NCBI GenBank assembly: GCA_937907525.1
Contig: CALCIB010000254.1
Span: 1-45,366, forward strand
DNA length: 45,366 nucleotides
From: an uncultured Planctomycetales bacterium
Lineage (GTDB): Bacteria; Planctomycetota; Planctomycetia; Isosphaerales; Isosphaeraceae
Direction: 5' to 3'
Below the pieces are notes generated by a model. It was not told where the DNA came from. It saw only the letters and a program-made list of their open reading frames with translations, and made no database searches. Position 1 is the first letter of the stretch, and each line of letters begins with the position of its first letter. Shown here piece by piece: positions 17,455-26,650 of this stretch. Made by a program: the position numbers and the translations under genes.

Positions 17455-18489
17455 TCAATAGGCGTCGCCGCTGACGACCTCGCCGCTGGCGATGGTCCCC
17501 AGGGCGCGCCAGGTCGCGCCGTTGATCGAGTCCTTGATGAAGTGGACGCTGCCGTCGCCCAGGAGCACGTTGACGCCGCCGGGGTGATGGCTTCGAGCGT
17601 TGATCGCCGCGAAGGTCGGGCCGCCGAGGTGTTCGCGCTGGCTGCTGAGGTCCAGGTCCAGCGACGGGTCGGAGCCGCGGTGGACCTCCTTGTTCGGCGG
17701 CCAGGCGGTGGTGAACCCGGACTGCTGCACCTGGCCGTCGGGCCATTCGGTGTGGCCGCTGCCGGCCTTCAGGGTGCAGCCGTTGTACTCGGGGGCGACC
17801 ACGAGCGGGTCGGCGTTGGGGGGGGGGATGACGTTGGGGTTGCTGATCTGAGCCAGGACGCCACAGTCGCGGACGTAGCTGGTGTAGGTCTTGACCTCGG
17901 CGGCGACGAGCGTGTTGGAGAGACCGTCGGTGAAGCCGGCGAACCGCCGGCTCTTGTTGGGCCCGAAGGCGCTGCGGTTGACCACGGAGCCGAACCCCCC
18001 CCAGACGTACCAGTCGCCCATGCACCAGCCGTAGTTGGTCGGGTAGATCGGGCCCGCGTCCCCCATCTTCGACTGGGTCTGGTACTCGCTGGGGCAGATG
18101 AAGACCGCGACCGACGCCGACGAGACCGTGCTGTTGGGGGGCGTCTCGTAGTTCATGGCGAAGTTCATCGCGTTGAACAGCGGCCCCTGCTCCAGGAAGG
18201 GGAGGATCCGACCGTGGACGCTCCAACCGCCGAACCACGTCACGGTCGACCCCGAGCCCTTCAGGGCCAGCGAGATCGGCAGGACGCCGTTTGACGACTC
18301 GTAGTTGCTCAAGCCCAGCCCGAGTTGCTTGAGGTTGTTGACGCACTGCATCCGACGCGCCGCCTCGCGGGCCGCCTGCACGGCCGGCAACAAAAGCGCG
18401 ATCAGCACGGCGATGATCGCGATCACCACCAACAACTCGATCAACGTGAAGGCGCGGGTGGAGCTTCTCAACGAGGTCGATCGTCGCAT
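17455..18489 (-). CDS. DUF1559 protein with prepilin-like N-terminus, 344 aa
   Basis: This belongs to the family of pseudopilin-like proteins greatly expanded in planctomycetes; the function is not established. The N-terminus RAFTLIELLVVIAII (residues 13-27) has the type IV prepilin processing site, with cleavage expected before or after the Phe, followed by one hydrophobic helix and AREAARRMQCVNNLKQLGL. The C-terminus carries the family H-x9-DG motif (HHPGGVNVLLGDGSVHF). GAAGGAA 6-7 nt before ATG 18489 decides this start over an ATG six codons upstream. The mature part should be outside the inner membrane. It is divergent from the DUF1570 genes. Confidence 0.92.
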   Translation of the reverse strand: MRRSTSLRSSTRAFTLIELLVVIAIIAVLIALLLPAVQAAREAARRMQCVNNLKQLGLGLSNYESSNGVLPISLALKGSGSTVTWFGGWSVHGRILPFLEQGPLFNAMNFAMNYETPPNSTVSSASVAVFICPSEYQTQSKMGDAGPIYPTNYGWCMGDWYVWGGFGSVVNRSAFGPNKSRRFAGFTDGLSNTLVAAEVKTYTSYVRDCGVLAQISNPNVIPPPNADPLVVAPEYNGCTLKAGSGHTEWPDGQVQQSGFTTAWPPNKEVHRGSDPSLDLDLSSQREHLGGPTFAAINARSHHPGGVNVLLGDGSVHFIKDSINGATWRALGTIASGEVVSGDAY

Positions 18490-18890
18490 CAAGGGTTCCT
18501 TCGTCATTAATGGCCTACCGCCGGCGGACCACCGTCGGCGGCACGCGGGCGGGCCATCTTGGCAACTCCCGCGCCGATCTTTCAAAAAGCACGGAAGTCT
18601 TGTGGGGCAAGAGGTTGGGGCGATCCGTCCGATCCTTGCGGTGGAGGCGGTCGGTGCCCGATCGTCCATCGCCGCCGGAAATCCGACCGACTCGACGCCC
18701 GGCGGCGCCCCCGTCGCCGGGCGGCGCGGGCGTCGATCTTATCAGGCGGGGCCGTCGTTGCGATCGAATCTCAATCTCACGATGGATCGATATCATCGGG
18801 GGTGACGATTCTCTTGTCAAGAATCGGCGGCGGAAAAAAATCGGCGAGGCGACTCGGCGCCGGGGCCGAATCGGGCGGGACGACGACTTA
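18490..18890. other. Divergent intergenic region
   Basis: About 400 bp between the DUF1559 start and the DUF1570 promoter. Open frames here are Arg-rich shadows. An A-rich run (about 18834-18841) marks a locally less GC-rich patch. Promoters for both directions are expected, but only the -10 at 18891 is clear. Confidence 0.4.
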
Positions 18891-18896
18891 TATAAT
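18891..18896 (+). promoter_or_regulatory. Consensus -10 box before the DUF1570 pair
   Basis: A perfect TATAAT lies 56 bp before the ATG at 18952, in a locally AT-rich patch (cttaTATAATggga). The -35 region at the right spacing is poor (gaatcg), so an activator or another sigma factor may be involved. Confidence 0.5.
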
Positions 18897-18951
18897 GGGA
18901 GTAGGGTTTCCGCATCGAGGCGTTGCGACGCGATCCGGGGGGAGGCGGAGC

Positions 18952-19941
18952 ATGATGACCATCGAGACAATCGACCGTCGGCGCTGGCTCGGCGCGACGA
19001 CGGCCGGGATCCTCGGGTTCTCGTTGGGTGGCTCGGCCATCGCCTGGGAGCCGCCCGAAGGCGGCTCGGACTCGATTCCGATCCGCGATCTCGACGAGGC
19101 CGGGCTTGAAAAGGGATTGCGCGAGGCCGGCGTCGAGCCGATCCATCGCCTGCGATCGAACCGCTACCTGGCGCTTGGCGACGCCCCCGAGTCGTTCCTG
19201 CGCTCGACCCTGACGGACTGCGAGCAACTGCTGATCGCTTACGAGCGCCACTTCCGCGACCACGGCTTCGACGTCAAGACGCCCGACCGTCCTCTGCTGG
19301 TGGCGGTCTTCGCCGACGACCACTCGTTCGCCAAATACCATCGGATGTCGCCGCCGATGCGGGAAGGGGCCGAGGTCGTCGGCATGTACGACCGGGCGAC
19401 CAACCTCCTGAGCGTCTTCGACTGGCGCAACGTCCTCCTGGTCGCCCGCGCCGCCAACCGCAACGTCCAGGCCGTCAGCCACTGGGGGACGCATCAACTG
19501 ACGTGCAGCACCGGCCTGCTCGACCGCCGCGCCGACGTCCCCGCCTGCGTCTTCGAGGGCCTGGGGACCTACGGCGAGCCGCGCAAGGTGATCGGCCCCA
19601 GCGACCTGGGCCGGATGAACGTCCGGCGCGCCGACGATCTGGCCAGGCTCCGCCGCGCCCTGCCCTGGATCCCCGTGGATCGGCTCTTGACCGACGACGC
19701 GACGTTCCGCGGCGGCTCGGTCGGCAAGGCCCAGCTCGCCTACGCCGAATCGTGGGCGTTCGTCCATATGCTGCTCAACGACGAGGACCGCCTCGCCGGC
19801 TTTCGCGGCTACCTCGCGGCCCTCAAGACCCGCAAGGACGCCGAACACCGCCTCGACGACGCCCGAACCCACCTCGGCGACCTGGACCGACTCGATCGCG
19901 ACCTTCAGATCCACGTCGTCCGCCTGGTGCGGGCGCTTTGA
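18952..19941 (+). CDS. DUF1570 protein, tandem copy 1, catalytic Glu lost (HWGTH), 329 aa
   Basis: The N-terminus has a twin-arginine type signal (DRRRWLGATTAGILGFSLGG, residues 8-27), so export in folded form is likely. The body resembles DUF1570 proteins, which carry a gluzincin-like HExxH zinc-protease motif. In this copy the motif is H177-W178-G-T-H181: the Glu that would activate water is Trp (tgg against gag in the next gene). The two His and the downstream FEGLGTYGE (E202/E209) remain, so it might still bind metal but should not be catalytic. The start at 18952 follows GGAGGCGGAG, and with it both tandem copies are exactly 329 aa. It is probably co-transcribed with copy 2, which begins 44 bp later. 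Confidence 0.85.
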   Translation: MMTIETIDRRRWLGATTAGILGFSLGGSAIAWEPPEGGSDSIPIRDLDEAGLEKGLREAGVEPIHRLRSNRYLALGDAPESFLRSTLTDCEQLLIAYERHFRDHGFDVKTPDRPLLVAVFADDHSFAKYHRMSPPMREGAEVVGMYDRATNLLSVFDWRNVLLVARAANRNVQAVSHWGTHQLTCSTGLLDRRADVPACVFEGLGTYGEPRKVIGPSDLGRMNVRRADDLARLRRALPWIPVDRLLTDDATFRGGSVGKAQLAYAESWAFVHMLLNDEDRLAGFRGYLAALKTRKDAEHRLDDARTHLGDLDRLDRDLQIHVVRLVRAL

Positions 19942-19984
19942 GAGTCAATTCCACGGAAGGATTTCACGGCTGAGGAGGCTGGGA

Positions 19985-20974
19985 ATGACGTCGAACGAAG
20001 CGATCGACCGCCGGCGCTGGCTCGGGGCGACGGCGGCCGGGATGGTCGGGGCCTCGCTGGGAGGCTCCGCCTTCGCCTGGGACCCGCCCGGAGGCGGTTC
20101 GGGCTCGGCTCCGATCCGCGACCTCGACGAGGCCGAGGTCGAGAAGGGGCTGGGCGAGGCGGGCGTCGCGCCGATCCGTCGCCTGCGGTCGAACCACTAC
20201 CTGGCGTTGGGCGACGCCGCCGAGTCGTTCCTGCGCTCGACCCTGACCGATTGCGAGCGACTGCTGATCGCCTACGAGCGCCATTTCCGCGCCCGCGGCT
20301 TCGACGTCAAGCCGCCCGACCGCCCGCTGTTGGTGACCGCCTTCGCCGACGACCGCTCCTTTGGCAAGTACCACAAGCTCCCCTCGCTCATGCAAGGCGG
20401 AGCGCAGGCGGTCGGGACTTACGACCGGGCCACGAACCTCCTGAGCGTCTTCGACTGGCGTAACGTTCCCCAGGTCGACCGCGCCGCCAACCGCAACGTC
20501 CAAACCGTAAGCCACGAGGGGACCCATCAACTGACGTTCAACACCGGCCTGCTCGACCGCGGCGCCGACGTCCCGGTCTGCGTCGTCGAGGGGTTGGGGA
20601 CCTACGGCGAGCCGCGCAAGGTGATCGGCCCCAGCGACCTGGGCCGGATGAACGTCCAGCGCGTCGACGACCTGGCCAAGCTCCGCCGGAGCTTCTCCTG
20701 GATCCCCGTCGCCGCGCTTTTGTCCGACGACTCCATCCTCCGCGCCGGGCTGTACGGACGGGTCCAACTCGCCTACGCCGAGTCGTGGGCCCTGATCCAC
20801 ATGCTGCTCAACGACGAGGCCCGCCTCCCCGGCTGCCGCGACTACCTCGCGGCCCTCAAGACCCGCAAGACCGCCGAGCACCGCCTCGACGACGCTCGAA
20901 CCCACCTCGGCGACCTGGACCGACTCGATCGCGACCTTCAGGCCCGCGCCGTCCGCCTGGCGCGGGCGCTTTGA
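19985..20974 (+). CDS. DUF1570 protein, tandem copy 2, putative exported metalloprotease, 329 aa
   Basis: It is a close paralogue of the preceding gene, with the same length, the same Tat-like signal (DRRRWLGATAAGMVG) and a near-identical C-terminus (RTHLGDLDRLDRDLQ). This copy keeps an intact H177-E178-G-T-H181 followed by VEGLGTYGEP, giving two His ligands, a catalytic Glu and a candidate third ligand Glu202 about 20 residues on, as in gluzincins. An extracytoplasmic zinc-dependent peptidase role is therefore reasonable but unproven for DUF1570. AGGAGGCTGGGA precedes ATG 19985. The pair arose by tandem duplication. Confidence 0.87.
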   Translation: MTSNEAIDRRRWLGATAAGMVGASLGGSAFAWDPPGGGSGSAPIRDLDEAEVEKGLGEAGVAPIRRLRSNHYLALGDAAESFLRSTLTDCERLLIAYERHFRARGFDVKPPDRPLLVTAFADDRSFGKYHKLPSLMQGGAQAVGTYDRATNLLSVFDWRNVPQVDRAANRNVQTVSHEGTHQLTFNTGLLDRGADVPVCVVEGLGTYGEPRKVIGPSDLGRMNVQRVDDLAKLRRSFSWIPVAALLSDDSILRAGLYGRVQLAYAESWALIHMLLNDEARLPGCRDYLAALKTRKTAEHRLDDARTHLGDLDRLDRDLQARAVRLARAL

Positions 20975-21127
20975 GAAGAGCGATGGCCCGGCGGGGGCGA
21001 CGACGATTGATCCCGCCCCTCAAAAAATCGCACGGATTTCCCCGCCCGATCCCACTGATAGGGAGACGACGCCGCGCGGGAGACGCCCGCGGGCGGAGGG
21101 ACGGGTGGAATCGGGGAGGCGAGGGCG

Positions 21128-23038
21128 ATGAGGCTGACGTTGAGGACTCTCCTGGCGTGGCTGGACGACAAGCTGCCGCCGGCGCAGGTGCGCGAGATCG
21201 GCAAGCAGGTGACGGTCAGCCCGCTGGCGCAGGAGTTGGTCCAGCGGATCCACCGGGTCACCCGCCAGCGCAGGCTCACCATCCCGCCGCGGACGGGGGA
21301 CGAGGCCACCGACGCGAACCTGGTGGCCAGCTACCTGGATAACGACCTGAACGCCGAGCAGGTGGCGGATTACGAGAAGAAGTGTCTGGCCTCCGACGTC
21401 AACCTGGCGGAGGTCGCCAGCGTCCACCAGATCCTCAGCCTGCTGGGGCAGAAGGTCCACGTCCCTCATCAGGCGAAGGCGCGGATGTACGGCCTGGTGA
21501 AGGGCCGGGAGGCGCGTCGGCCCGCGGCGGAGGCGGCGGCCGCGGCCGTCGATCCCGAGCCGGCGTCGCAGTCGGTCGTCCCCTGGGTCGTCCAGCCGCC
21601 GGCGCGTCGGGTCTGGCTGGAACGGTTCGGACCTTTGGCGATCAGCCTGGGCGTGCTGGCGCTTCTGGTCTGGTCGGCCTACGAGAGCCTCAAGCCCGAC
21701 TCGGGCCGCGGCGCCGCCCTGGTCGCCGCGGTCTCGTCGAAGGTCGGCGACGCGACCTCGGCCGTCGACCCGGTCGAGGCGCCCCCGCCCGCGGAGCCCG
21801 CGCCGGAGCCTCCCGTCGCGCCGACCCCCGCCGTCGCGGCGGCGGCCGTCGAACCGGAAGCCGAACCCGAGCCGGAGCCCGAACCCGAGCCGGCGAAGGT
21901 CGCGCCGACGCCGGAACCGGTGGCCGTGCCCGCCGGCGCGGCGGTCGTCGTCGCCAAGCTGGAGGGCATGCTGCTGCGGTTCGATCCGGAACTCAACGAG
22001 TGGGTCCGGATCCACGAAAAGGACGGCGTCCATTCCAGCGACCGGCTGATGACGCCGCCGACGTGCTCGGCCCGGCTCGACGGCCCAGCCGGCGCGCTGA
22101 ACCTGCTTCCCGAGACCGAGATCCGCGTCGCCGACGACGTTCCCGGCGACGGCCCGACCGTCGATTTGGTTCGGGGGCGGCTCCTGGCGGAGCCGTCGTC
22201 CGCGCCGCGGACGTCGCGCGTCTCGTTTTCGGGGGCGGTCGTGGAGATGCAACGTCCCGCGGACCTGTCCGTCGGTCTGGAATCGGTCCCGGCCTGGACT
22301 TACGGGGCCGCCGCCCCCGCCGCGCCGGAGTTGACCGTCTACGTGGGGCCCGGGGGCGAATTGCCGCTGAAGACGGTCCAGGCGACGGAGACGGTCAAGG
22401 GACCCGCCGCCGTGAGGGTCGACGCCTCCGGCGCGACGACGCCCGTCGCGGACGCGGCGGCCCCCGATTGGCTCTCCGGGCCCGACTCGTCGGCCGAGTC
22501 GTCCGCGCGTCGCGGCCGGTTCATGGAGAAGTTCTCCGAGGACCGGCCGGTCCTGGCCGACGTCGTCGCGGCGACCGAGGATCCCGACCCCGACGTGAAG
22601 GCCGAGGCCGTCGCCATGCTTCGCGGCCTGGGCGACGTCTCGTTCCTGACGCCGATCATGGAACGCGCCGAGGACCCGGCCGCCCGCCGCGCCGCGATCG
22701 CCGCGATCCGCGAGGAGTTGGCCTCCGGCGGCGCGGCGGCGCGACGGACCTGGGAGCAGCTCGAACTGGACCTGGGCGCGGCCGACGGCGCGCGGCTGGG
22801 CAAGCTCCTGATCGGTTTCTCGGCCCAGGAGGCCACGCCGGCGGTCATCGAGGATCTGGTCGCGGCGCTCTCCGTCGATGAGCCCTCGGTCGGCCTGCGC
22901 GAGTTGGCGTTCGACAACCTGCGGCGGCTGACCGGACGCGACGCGCCCGAGTACGATCCCGACAAACCCGAACCGGGCCACGCCGCCTGGCGTAAGCTTT
23001 GGGAGGAAGGTGCCTTGAAGCCCGCCCCCGTGAAGTAG
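21128..23038 (+). CDS. Membrane-anchored protein with duplicated anti-sigma-like module, FecR-like segment and helical-repeat C-terminus, 636 aa
   Basis: Residues 11-44 (W-LDDKLPPAQVREIGKQV...IHRV) and 69-103 (Y-LDNDLNAEQVADYEKKC...VHQIL) look like two copies of one helical module resembling the anti-sigma zinc-finger (zf-HC2) fold. The CxxC/His zinc ligands are missing. A single transmembrane helix lies at about 170-188, then a Pro/Glu/Ala-rich linker with PEPEPEP runs (about 215-265). After it comes a beta-rich FecR-like region (KLEGMLLRFDPELNEWVRI...LLPETEIRVAD...VDLVRGRLL). From about 470 the C-terminus is made of HEAT-like helices (VVAATEDPDPDVKAEAVAMLRGLGD). The cytoplasmic N-terminus could bind a sigma factor, but no sigma-factor gene is in the window. 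It is followed by two giant envelope genes on the same strand. Confidence 0.75.
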   Translation: MRLTLRTLLAWLDDKLPPAQVREIGKQVTVSPLAQELVQRIHRVTRQRRLTIPPRTGDEATDANLVASYLDNDLNAEQVADYEKKCLASDVNLAEVASVHQILSLLGQKVHVPHQAKARMYGLVKGREARRPAAEAAAAAVDPEPASQSVVPWVVQPPARRVWLERFGPLAISLGVLALLVWSAYESLKPDSGRGAALVAAVSSKVGDATSAVDPVEAPPPAEPAPEPPVAPTPAVAAAAVEPEAEPEPEPEPEPAKVAPTPEPVAVPAGAAVVVAKLEGMLLRFDPELNEWVRIHEKDGVHSSDRLMTPPTCSARLDGPAGALNLLPETEIRVADDVPGDGPTVDLVRGRLLAEPSSAPRTSRVSFSGAVVEMQRPADLSVGLESVPAWTYGAAAPAAPELTVYVGPGGELPLKTVQATETVKGPAAVRVDASGATTPVADAAAPDWLSGPDSSAESSARRGRFMEKFSEDRPVLADVVAATEDPDPDVKAEAVAMLRGLGDVSFLTPIMERAEDPAARRAAIAAIREELASGGAAARRTWEQLELDLGAADGARLGKLLIGFSAQEATPAVIEDLVAALSVDEPSVGLRELAFDNLRRLTGRDAPEYDPDKPEPGHAAWRKLWEEGALKPAPVK

Positions 23039-23208
23039 CGTCGGCCCGGCCGGCGCGGCGGCCTCGCGGTTCCTGGAACGGGGGCGGACGGCGTGGTATA
23101 TTCCAGTCGTGGCGACTCGCCGGGCGGCGCGTCGCCCTCCCCCGTCTCGACCGGGTCCGGGGCGTCTCCGACCGTCCCGAGCCGGATGTCCCCACGAGTG
23201 CCGCCGCA

Positions 23209-26200
23209 GTGATTCCACCGACGTCCGGCATCTGGCGCGCGCTGGCGGGATTGTCGCTGACCGCCGGCGCCTTCGCGACGGCCCTCGGCCAGCAACCGGT
23301 CGCGCCGGCCCCCGCCGCGCCGGCGGCGGCGGTCGCGCCGGCCCCGTCCGCCGAGGAGGACGTCGCGCCGCCGATCCGGCGCCGGCCGCGGGAGGTCGTC
23401 ATCCTCCGTGGGACGACCGACGCCGCCGAGTTCTGGAAGAAATTGGACGCGCCCGACTGGATCGTCGCGCGGCCGACGCCGGCCCCCGCCGGCGGGGACG
23501 CGACGGCCGCGGCGGGGCCCGTCGCCAACGTCGACGCGGTTCGCGTCGCCGGCGTCGTCGAGGGCGACGGGGCGCGGCTGACCCTGGACCTGGACTGCGA
23601 GGTCTTCGCCGACGACCCGATCTGGGTGCCGCTGCGGCTGGACCTTTCCGTCGTCTCCTCCGCCCGCGAGGGAGACCGCGAGTTGGAGCTGCGCAAAGGC
23701 GCCGACGGCCTCTGGGAGGCCCGGCTGCAAGGCGCGCGACGGCGGCGGATCCGGATCGAGGCGACGCTGCCGGTGCTGGTCGGACCCCAGCGGCGGACTC
23801 TGGACCTGGCCGTTCCGGAAGCCCCCGCGACGTCGTTCGATCTGACGCTGCCGCGACGGGCGACGGACGTCGACCTGGGGACCGGCGAGACCGCCCCCAG
23901 GCCCCTCCCGGTCGAGGGCGGAGGCTTGCGGATCGCGGCGCACGTCCGGCCGCGGTCGCGGCTGACCGTAAGCTGGAGCGAGCAGGACGCCGCGGGCCCG
24001 CGAGCCGCGCCGCTGCTGTCGGCCCAGGTGGAGATGGCGCTGGACGTCGACGCCGAGGGGGTCTCGACCCGGTCGTCGTGGGCCGTGGCGTGTTCGCGAG
24101 GGGTGGCGCGGAGCCTCCAGATCCGTCTGGGCGAAGACGAGAAGGTCGCGAAGGTCCAGCTCGACGATCAGTTCCAGGCCTCCGGCATCGAGCGTTCCGG
24201 GGGGGCGAACCTGCTGACGATCCCGCTGCCGGAGCCGCTCCGCGCCGGCGAGTCGCGGCGGCTGACGCTGGAGACGCGGCGGCCGCTCTCCGGGGCGCGG
24301 ACCCTGGAATTCCCCGGCTACCCGCTGAGCGACGCCGGCGAGCAGTCGGGGTTCCTGGGCGTGACCCAGGGGCCGAACCTGTTCGTCAGCGTGTTGCAGG
24401 CGCGAGGGCCGCGGCGGATCGATCCGCGCGACCTTCCCACCGCCTTGAAGTCGCGGCTGGGGACGACGATCGCGATGCAGTTCGGCGAGCAGCCGTTCGC
24501 GCTGACGCTGGGCGTGGAGCCGTCGCCCCCCTTGTTCCGGGTCGACGCGACGACGCGACTGTTCATCGAGCCCGACGGCGCGCGCAACGAGACGACGCTG
24601 GACGTGGAGCGGGTGCGCGGGAGCCTCTACGAGATCGAGGTGGCCGTCCCGGCCGAATTGAAGGTCGCGACGGTCGGGCCGGCCGATCTGGTGGAGACCG
24701 CCGCGACGCCGCCGCCGGAAGGGGACGACCAGGGGCCGCGGGTCCTCCGGGTGCGGCTGACCCCCCAGGCCCGCGACCGCTCCGCGTTCAGCCTGAAGCT
24801 CGTCGGCCGCCAGGCCGCGGTCGAACCCGGAGACGTCCGCCTGGGGCTGTTCGCCGCCAGGAGGGCGGCCGCGGCGGTCGCGACCATCGACGTCTTCGCC
24901 GGCGTGGACGTGGCGCTCGAGCCGCGCGACGACGCGATGGCGGTCGAGCCGGCGGCCCCCGCCGCCGCCGAGTCGAAGCCCGAGGCCGACGCCGCGGCCG
25001 CCCCCTTGCTGAGGCTGCGGACGTCGCGCAACCCGACCACGCTTGACTTGCGCCTGGAGCGGCGGCCGATGCGGCTGCGGCGCGAGACGACCCTGGCGGC
25101 GCGGGTGTCGCGACGGACGATCGAGGTCCGCCAGGAGACCAAGCTTCGCGTCCGCCACGGGGCGCCGAGGTCGGTGACGGTCCTGACGCCCGCGGGGATC
25201 GCCCCCGACTGGGAGGTCTCCGACGGTCGGCGGCCGATCCACAAGGAGGAGTTGGACGAGCCGTCGCCGGGCGTCCGCCGCGTCCGCTTGACGTTCGACC
25301 GGCCGCTCTCCGAGGCCGCGCTCACCTTCCAGTACCGCCTGCCCCTGGGCGGCGGCCTGACCCCCGGCGCGGCGACGGAACTGCGGATCCCCTGGATGGC
25401 CTTCGAGTCCGGCGAGCCGGGCCCCTGCTCGATCGCCGTGACCTCGGACCCCGAGGTCGAGACGGCCGTGGACGATCCCGCCTGGGTCCGGACGGCGGGG
25501 GCCGAGGACCCGCGGGCGGCGCCGAGCTATCGGCTGGACCGCGACGACGAGGCCGAGGCGCTTGCGGTCTCGGCCCGGCTGGTCGAGCCGGTGGCGCTGC
25601 CGGCGGTGGTGGCGTCGCGGGCCTTCGTCCGCTCGACGCTCGAATCCGACGGCGGCCTGCGGGTCCGGGCGTGGTACGCGCTTGAGTCCCACGCCGGGAC
25701 GCTGACCGTCGGCCTCCCCCCGGGCGCGAGCTGGCTGCGACTGCGGGTCGACGGCGTGGCCGTCGACCGGGTCGACGCGGCCGGCGACGGCGCGAGCGGT
25801 CGTATCGAATTGCCGCCGGACGCGGTCGACCGGCCGGTCCTTTTGGACCTGGAATACCGCGCGCCCGCGGAGTCGGCGCGACGACCGTGGTCGGCGCCGG
25901 CGCTCTTGGACGGGGCGGAGGTGCTTCAGACCTACTGGCTGGTGCGAGTGCCGTGGAACCTGGTCTCGCCGATGCCGCCGCGGGGGTGGATCGACGAGGG
26001 CCGGTGGGCCTGGGACGGGTTCGCGGCGACCCGCCGCCCGGTGGCCTCGGCCGCGCGGATGGCCGCCTGGGCGGCCGGTCCCGAGGCCCCGGCGGCGGCC
26101 CTGGACGACGCCCCGGAAGGGGACGACCTGGCGCGCGGGCTGCTGTTCAGCCGATCGGGCCCGCCGACGGCGATGGACCCCTGGCTGGTCTCCCGCGCGG

Positions 26201-26646
26201 GCGCCGTCCTGATCTGGTCCGGGCTGGCCTTGCTGGCCGCGGCGATCCTGACGTTCCGGCCGGAGTGGCACCTGGGGATGCTGGCCGCCGCGGCCGTCTG
26301 CGGCCTGCCGGCGGCGATGTTCCTGCCGGCGGGGACCTGGGCGTTCGGCCTCCAGTCGGCCGCCTTCGGCGTCGGCCTGGGGCTGTTGCTCCCCCTGGTC
26401 CGACGATGGGCGACGCACGCCGCGTCCCCCTCCGCGGCGACGGCCGCGCGGGGGCCCGGAGGATCGAGCCTGGTGGTCGCCGGCTCCTCGCGAGGCTCGG
26501 CGACGGGGGTCGGCTCGGACGACTCGACGGCGATCCGGGTCCGGACCTCGACGACGATGGATTACCTGGCGGCCCCTCCCCCGCCGGGCCCGGACCCCGA
26601 CGCCCCGCTCGCCTCGCGACGACCGCGCGGGCTGTCGATGGAGTGA
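23209..26646 (+). CDS. Large envelope protein of unknown function, 1145 aa
   Basis: I recognise no named family. The open frame extends upstream into the previous gene, but GTG 23209 is the only start codon after that gene in this frame. It opens into a signal-like segment (IWRALAGLSLTAGAFATALG, about 8-27) followed by an Ala/Pro linker. The body is beta-rich, with repeated alternating strands and Arg/Asp-rich turns. A conserved entry (REVVILRGTTDAAEFWKKLDAPDWI) resembles the beginnings of both halves of the next protein. Two or three transmembrane helices lie near the C-terminus (about 1001-1070), then a low-complexity cytoplasmic or periplasmic tail. The stop is 4 bp before the next ATG, so the two are one transcription unit. 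A possible -10 TATATT at 23097-23102 lies upstream. Confidence 0.75.
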   Translation: MIPPTSGIWRALAGLSLTAGAFATALGQQPVAPAPAAPAAAVAPAPSAEEDVAPPIRRRPREVVILRGTTDAAEFWKKLDAPDWIVARPTPAPAGGDATAAAGPVANVDAVRVAGVVEGDGARLTLDLDCEVFADDPIWVPLRLDLSVVSSAREGDRELELRKGADGLWEARLQGARRRRIRIEATLPVLVGPQRRTLDLAVPEAPATSFDLTLPRRATDVDLGTGETAPRPLPVEGGGLRIAAHVRPRSRLTVSWSEQDAAGPRAAPLLSAQVEMALDVDAEGVSTRSSWAVACSRGVARSLQIRLGEDEKVAKVQLDDQFQASGIERSGGANLLTIPLPEPLRAGESRRLTLETRRPLSGARTLEFPGYPLSDAGEQSGFLGVTQGPNLFVSVLQARGPRRIDPRDLPTALKSRLGTTIAMQFGEQPFALTLGVEPSPPLFRVDATTRLFIEPDGARNETTLDVERVRGSLYEIEVAVPAELKVATVGPADLVETAATPPPEGDDQGPRVLRVRLTPQARDRSAFSLKLVGRQAAVEPGDVRLGLFAARRAAAAVATIDVFAGVDVALEPRDDAMAVEPAAPAAAESKPEADAAAAPLLRLRTSRNPTTLDLRLERRPMRLRRETTLAARVSRRTIEVRQETKLRVRHGAPRSVTVLTPAGIAPDWEVSDGRRPIHKEELDEPSPGVRRVRLTFDRPLSEAALTFQYRLPLGGGLTPGAATELRIPWMAFESGEPGPCSIAVTSDPEVETAVDDPAWVRTAGAEDPRAAPSYRLDRDDEAEALAVSARLVEPVALPAVVASRAFVRSTLESDGGLRVRAWYALESHAGTLTVGLPPGASWLRLRVDGVAVDRVDAAGDGASGRIELPPDAVDRPVLLDLEYRAPAESARRPWSAPALLDGAEVLQTYWLVRVPWNLVSPMPPRGWIDEGRWAWDGFAATRRPVASAARMAAWAAGPEAPAAALDDAPEGDDLARGLLFSRSGPPTAMDPWLVSRAGAVLIWSGLALLAAAILTFRPEWHLGMLAAAAVCGLPAAMFLPAGTWAFGLQSAAFGVGLGLLLPLVRRWATHAASPSAATAARGPGGSSLVVAGSSRGSATGVGSDDSTAIRVRTSTTMDYLAAPPPPGPDPDAPLASRRPRGLSME

Positions 26647-26650
26647 TCCC

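Noticed and set aside
21840..21910. Alternating Pro-Glu codon repeat as a possible DNA satellite or CRISPR-like array
   Set aside because: It is a short low-complexity linker inside a coding frame, with no spacers or regular longer unit.
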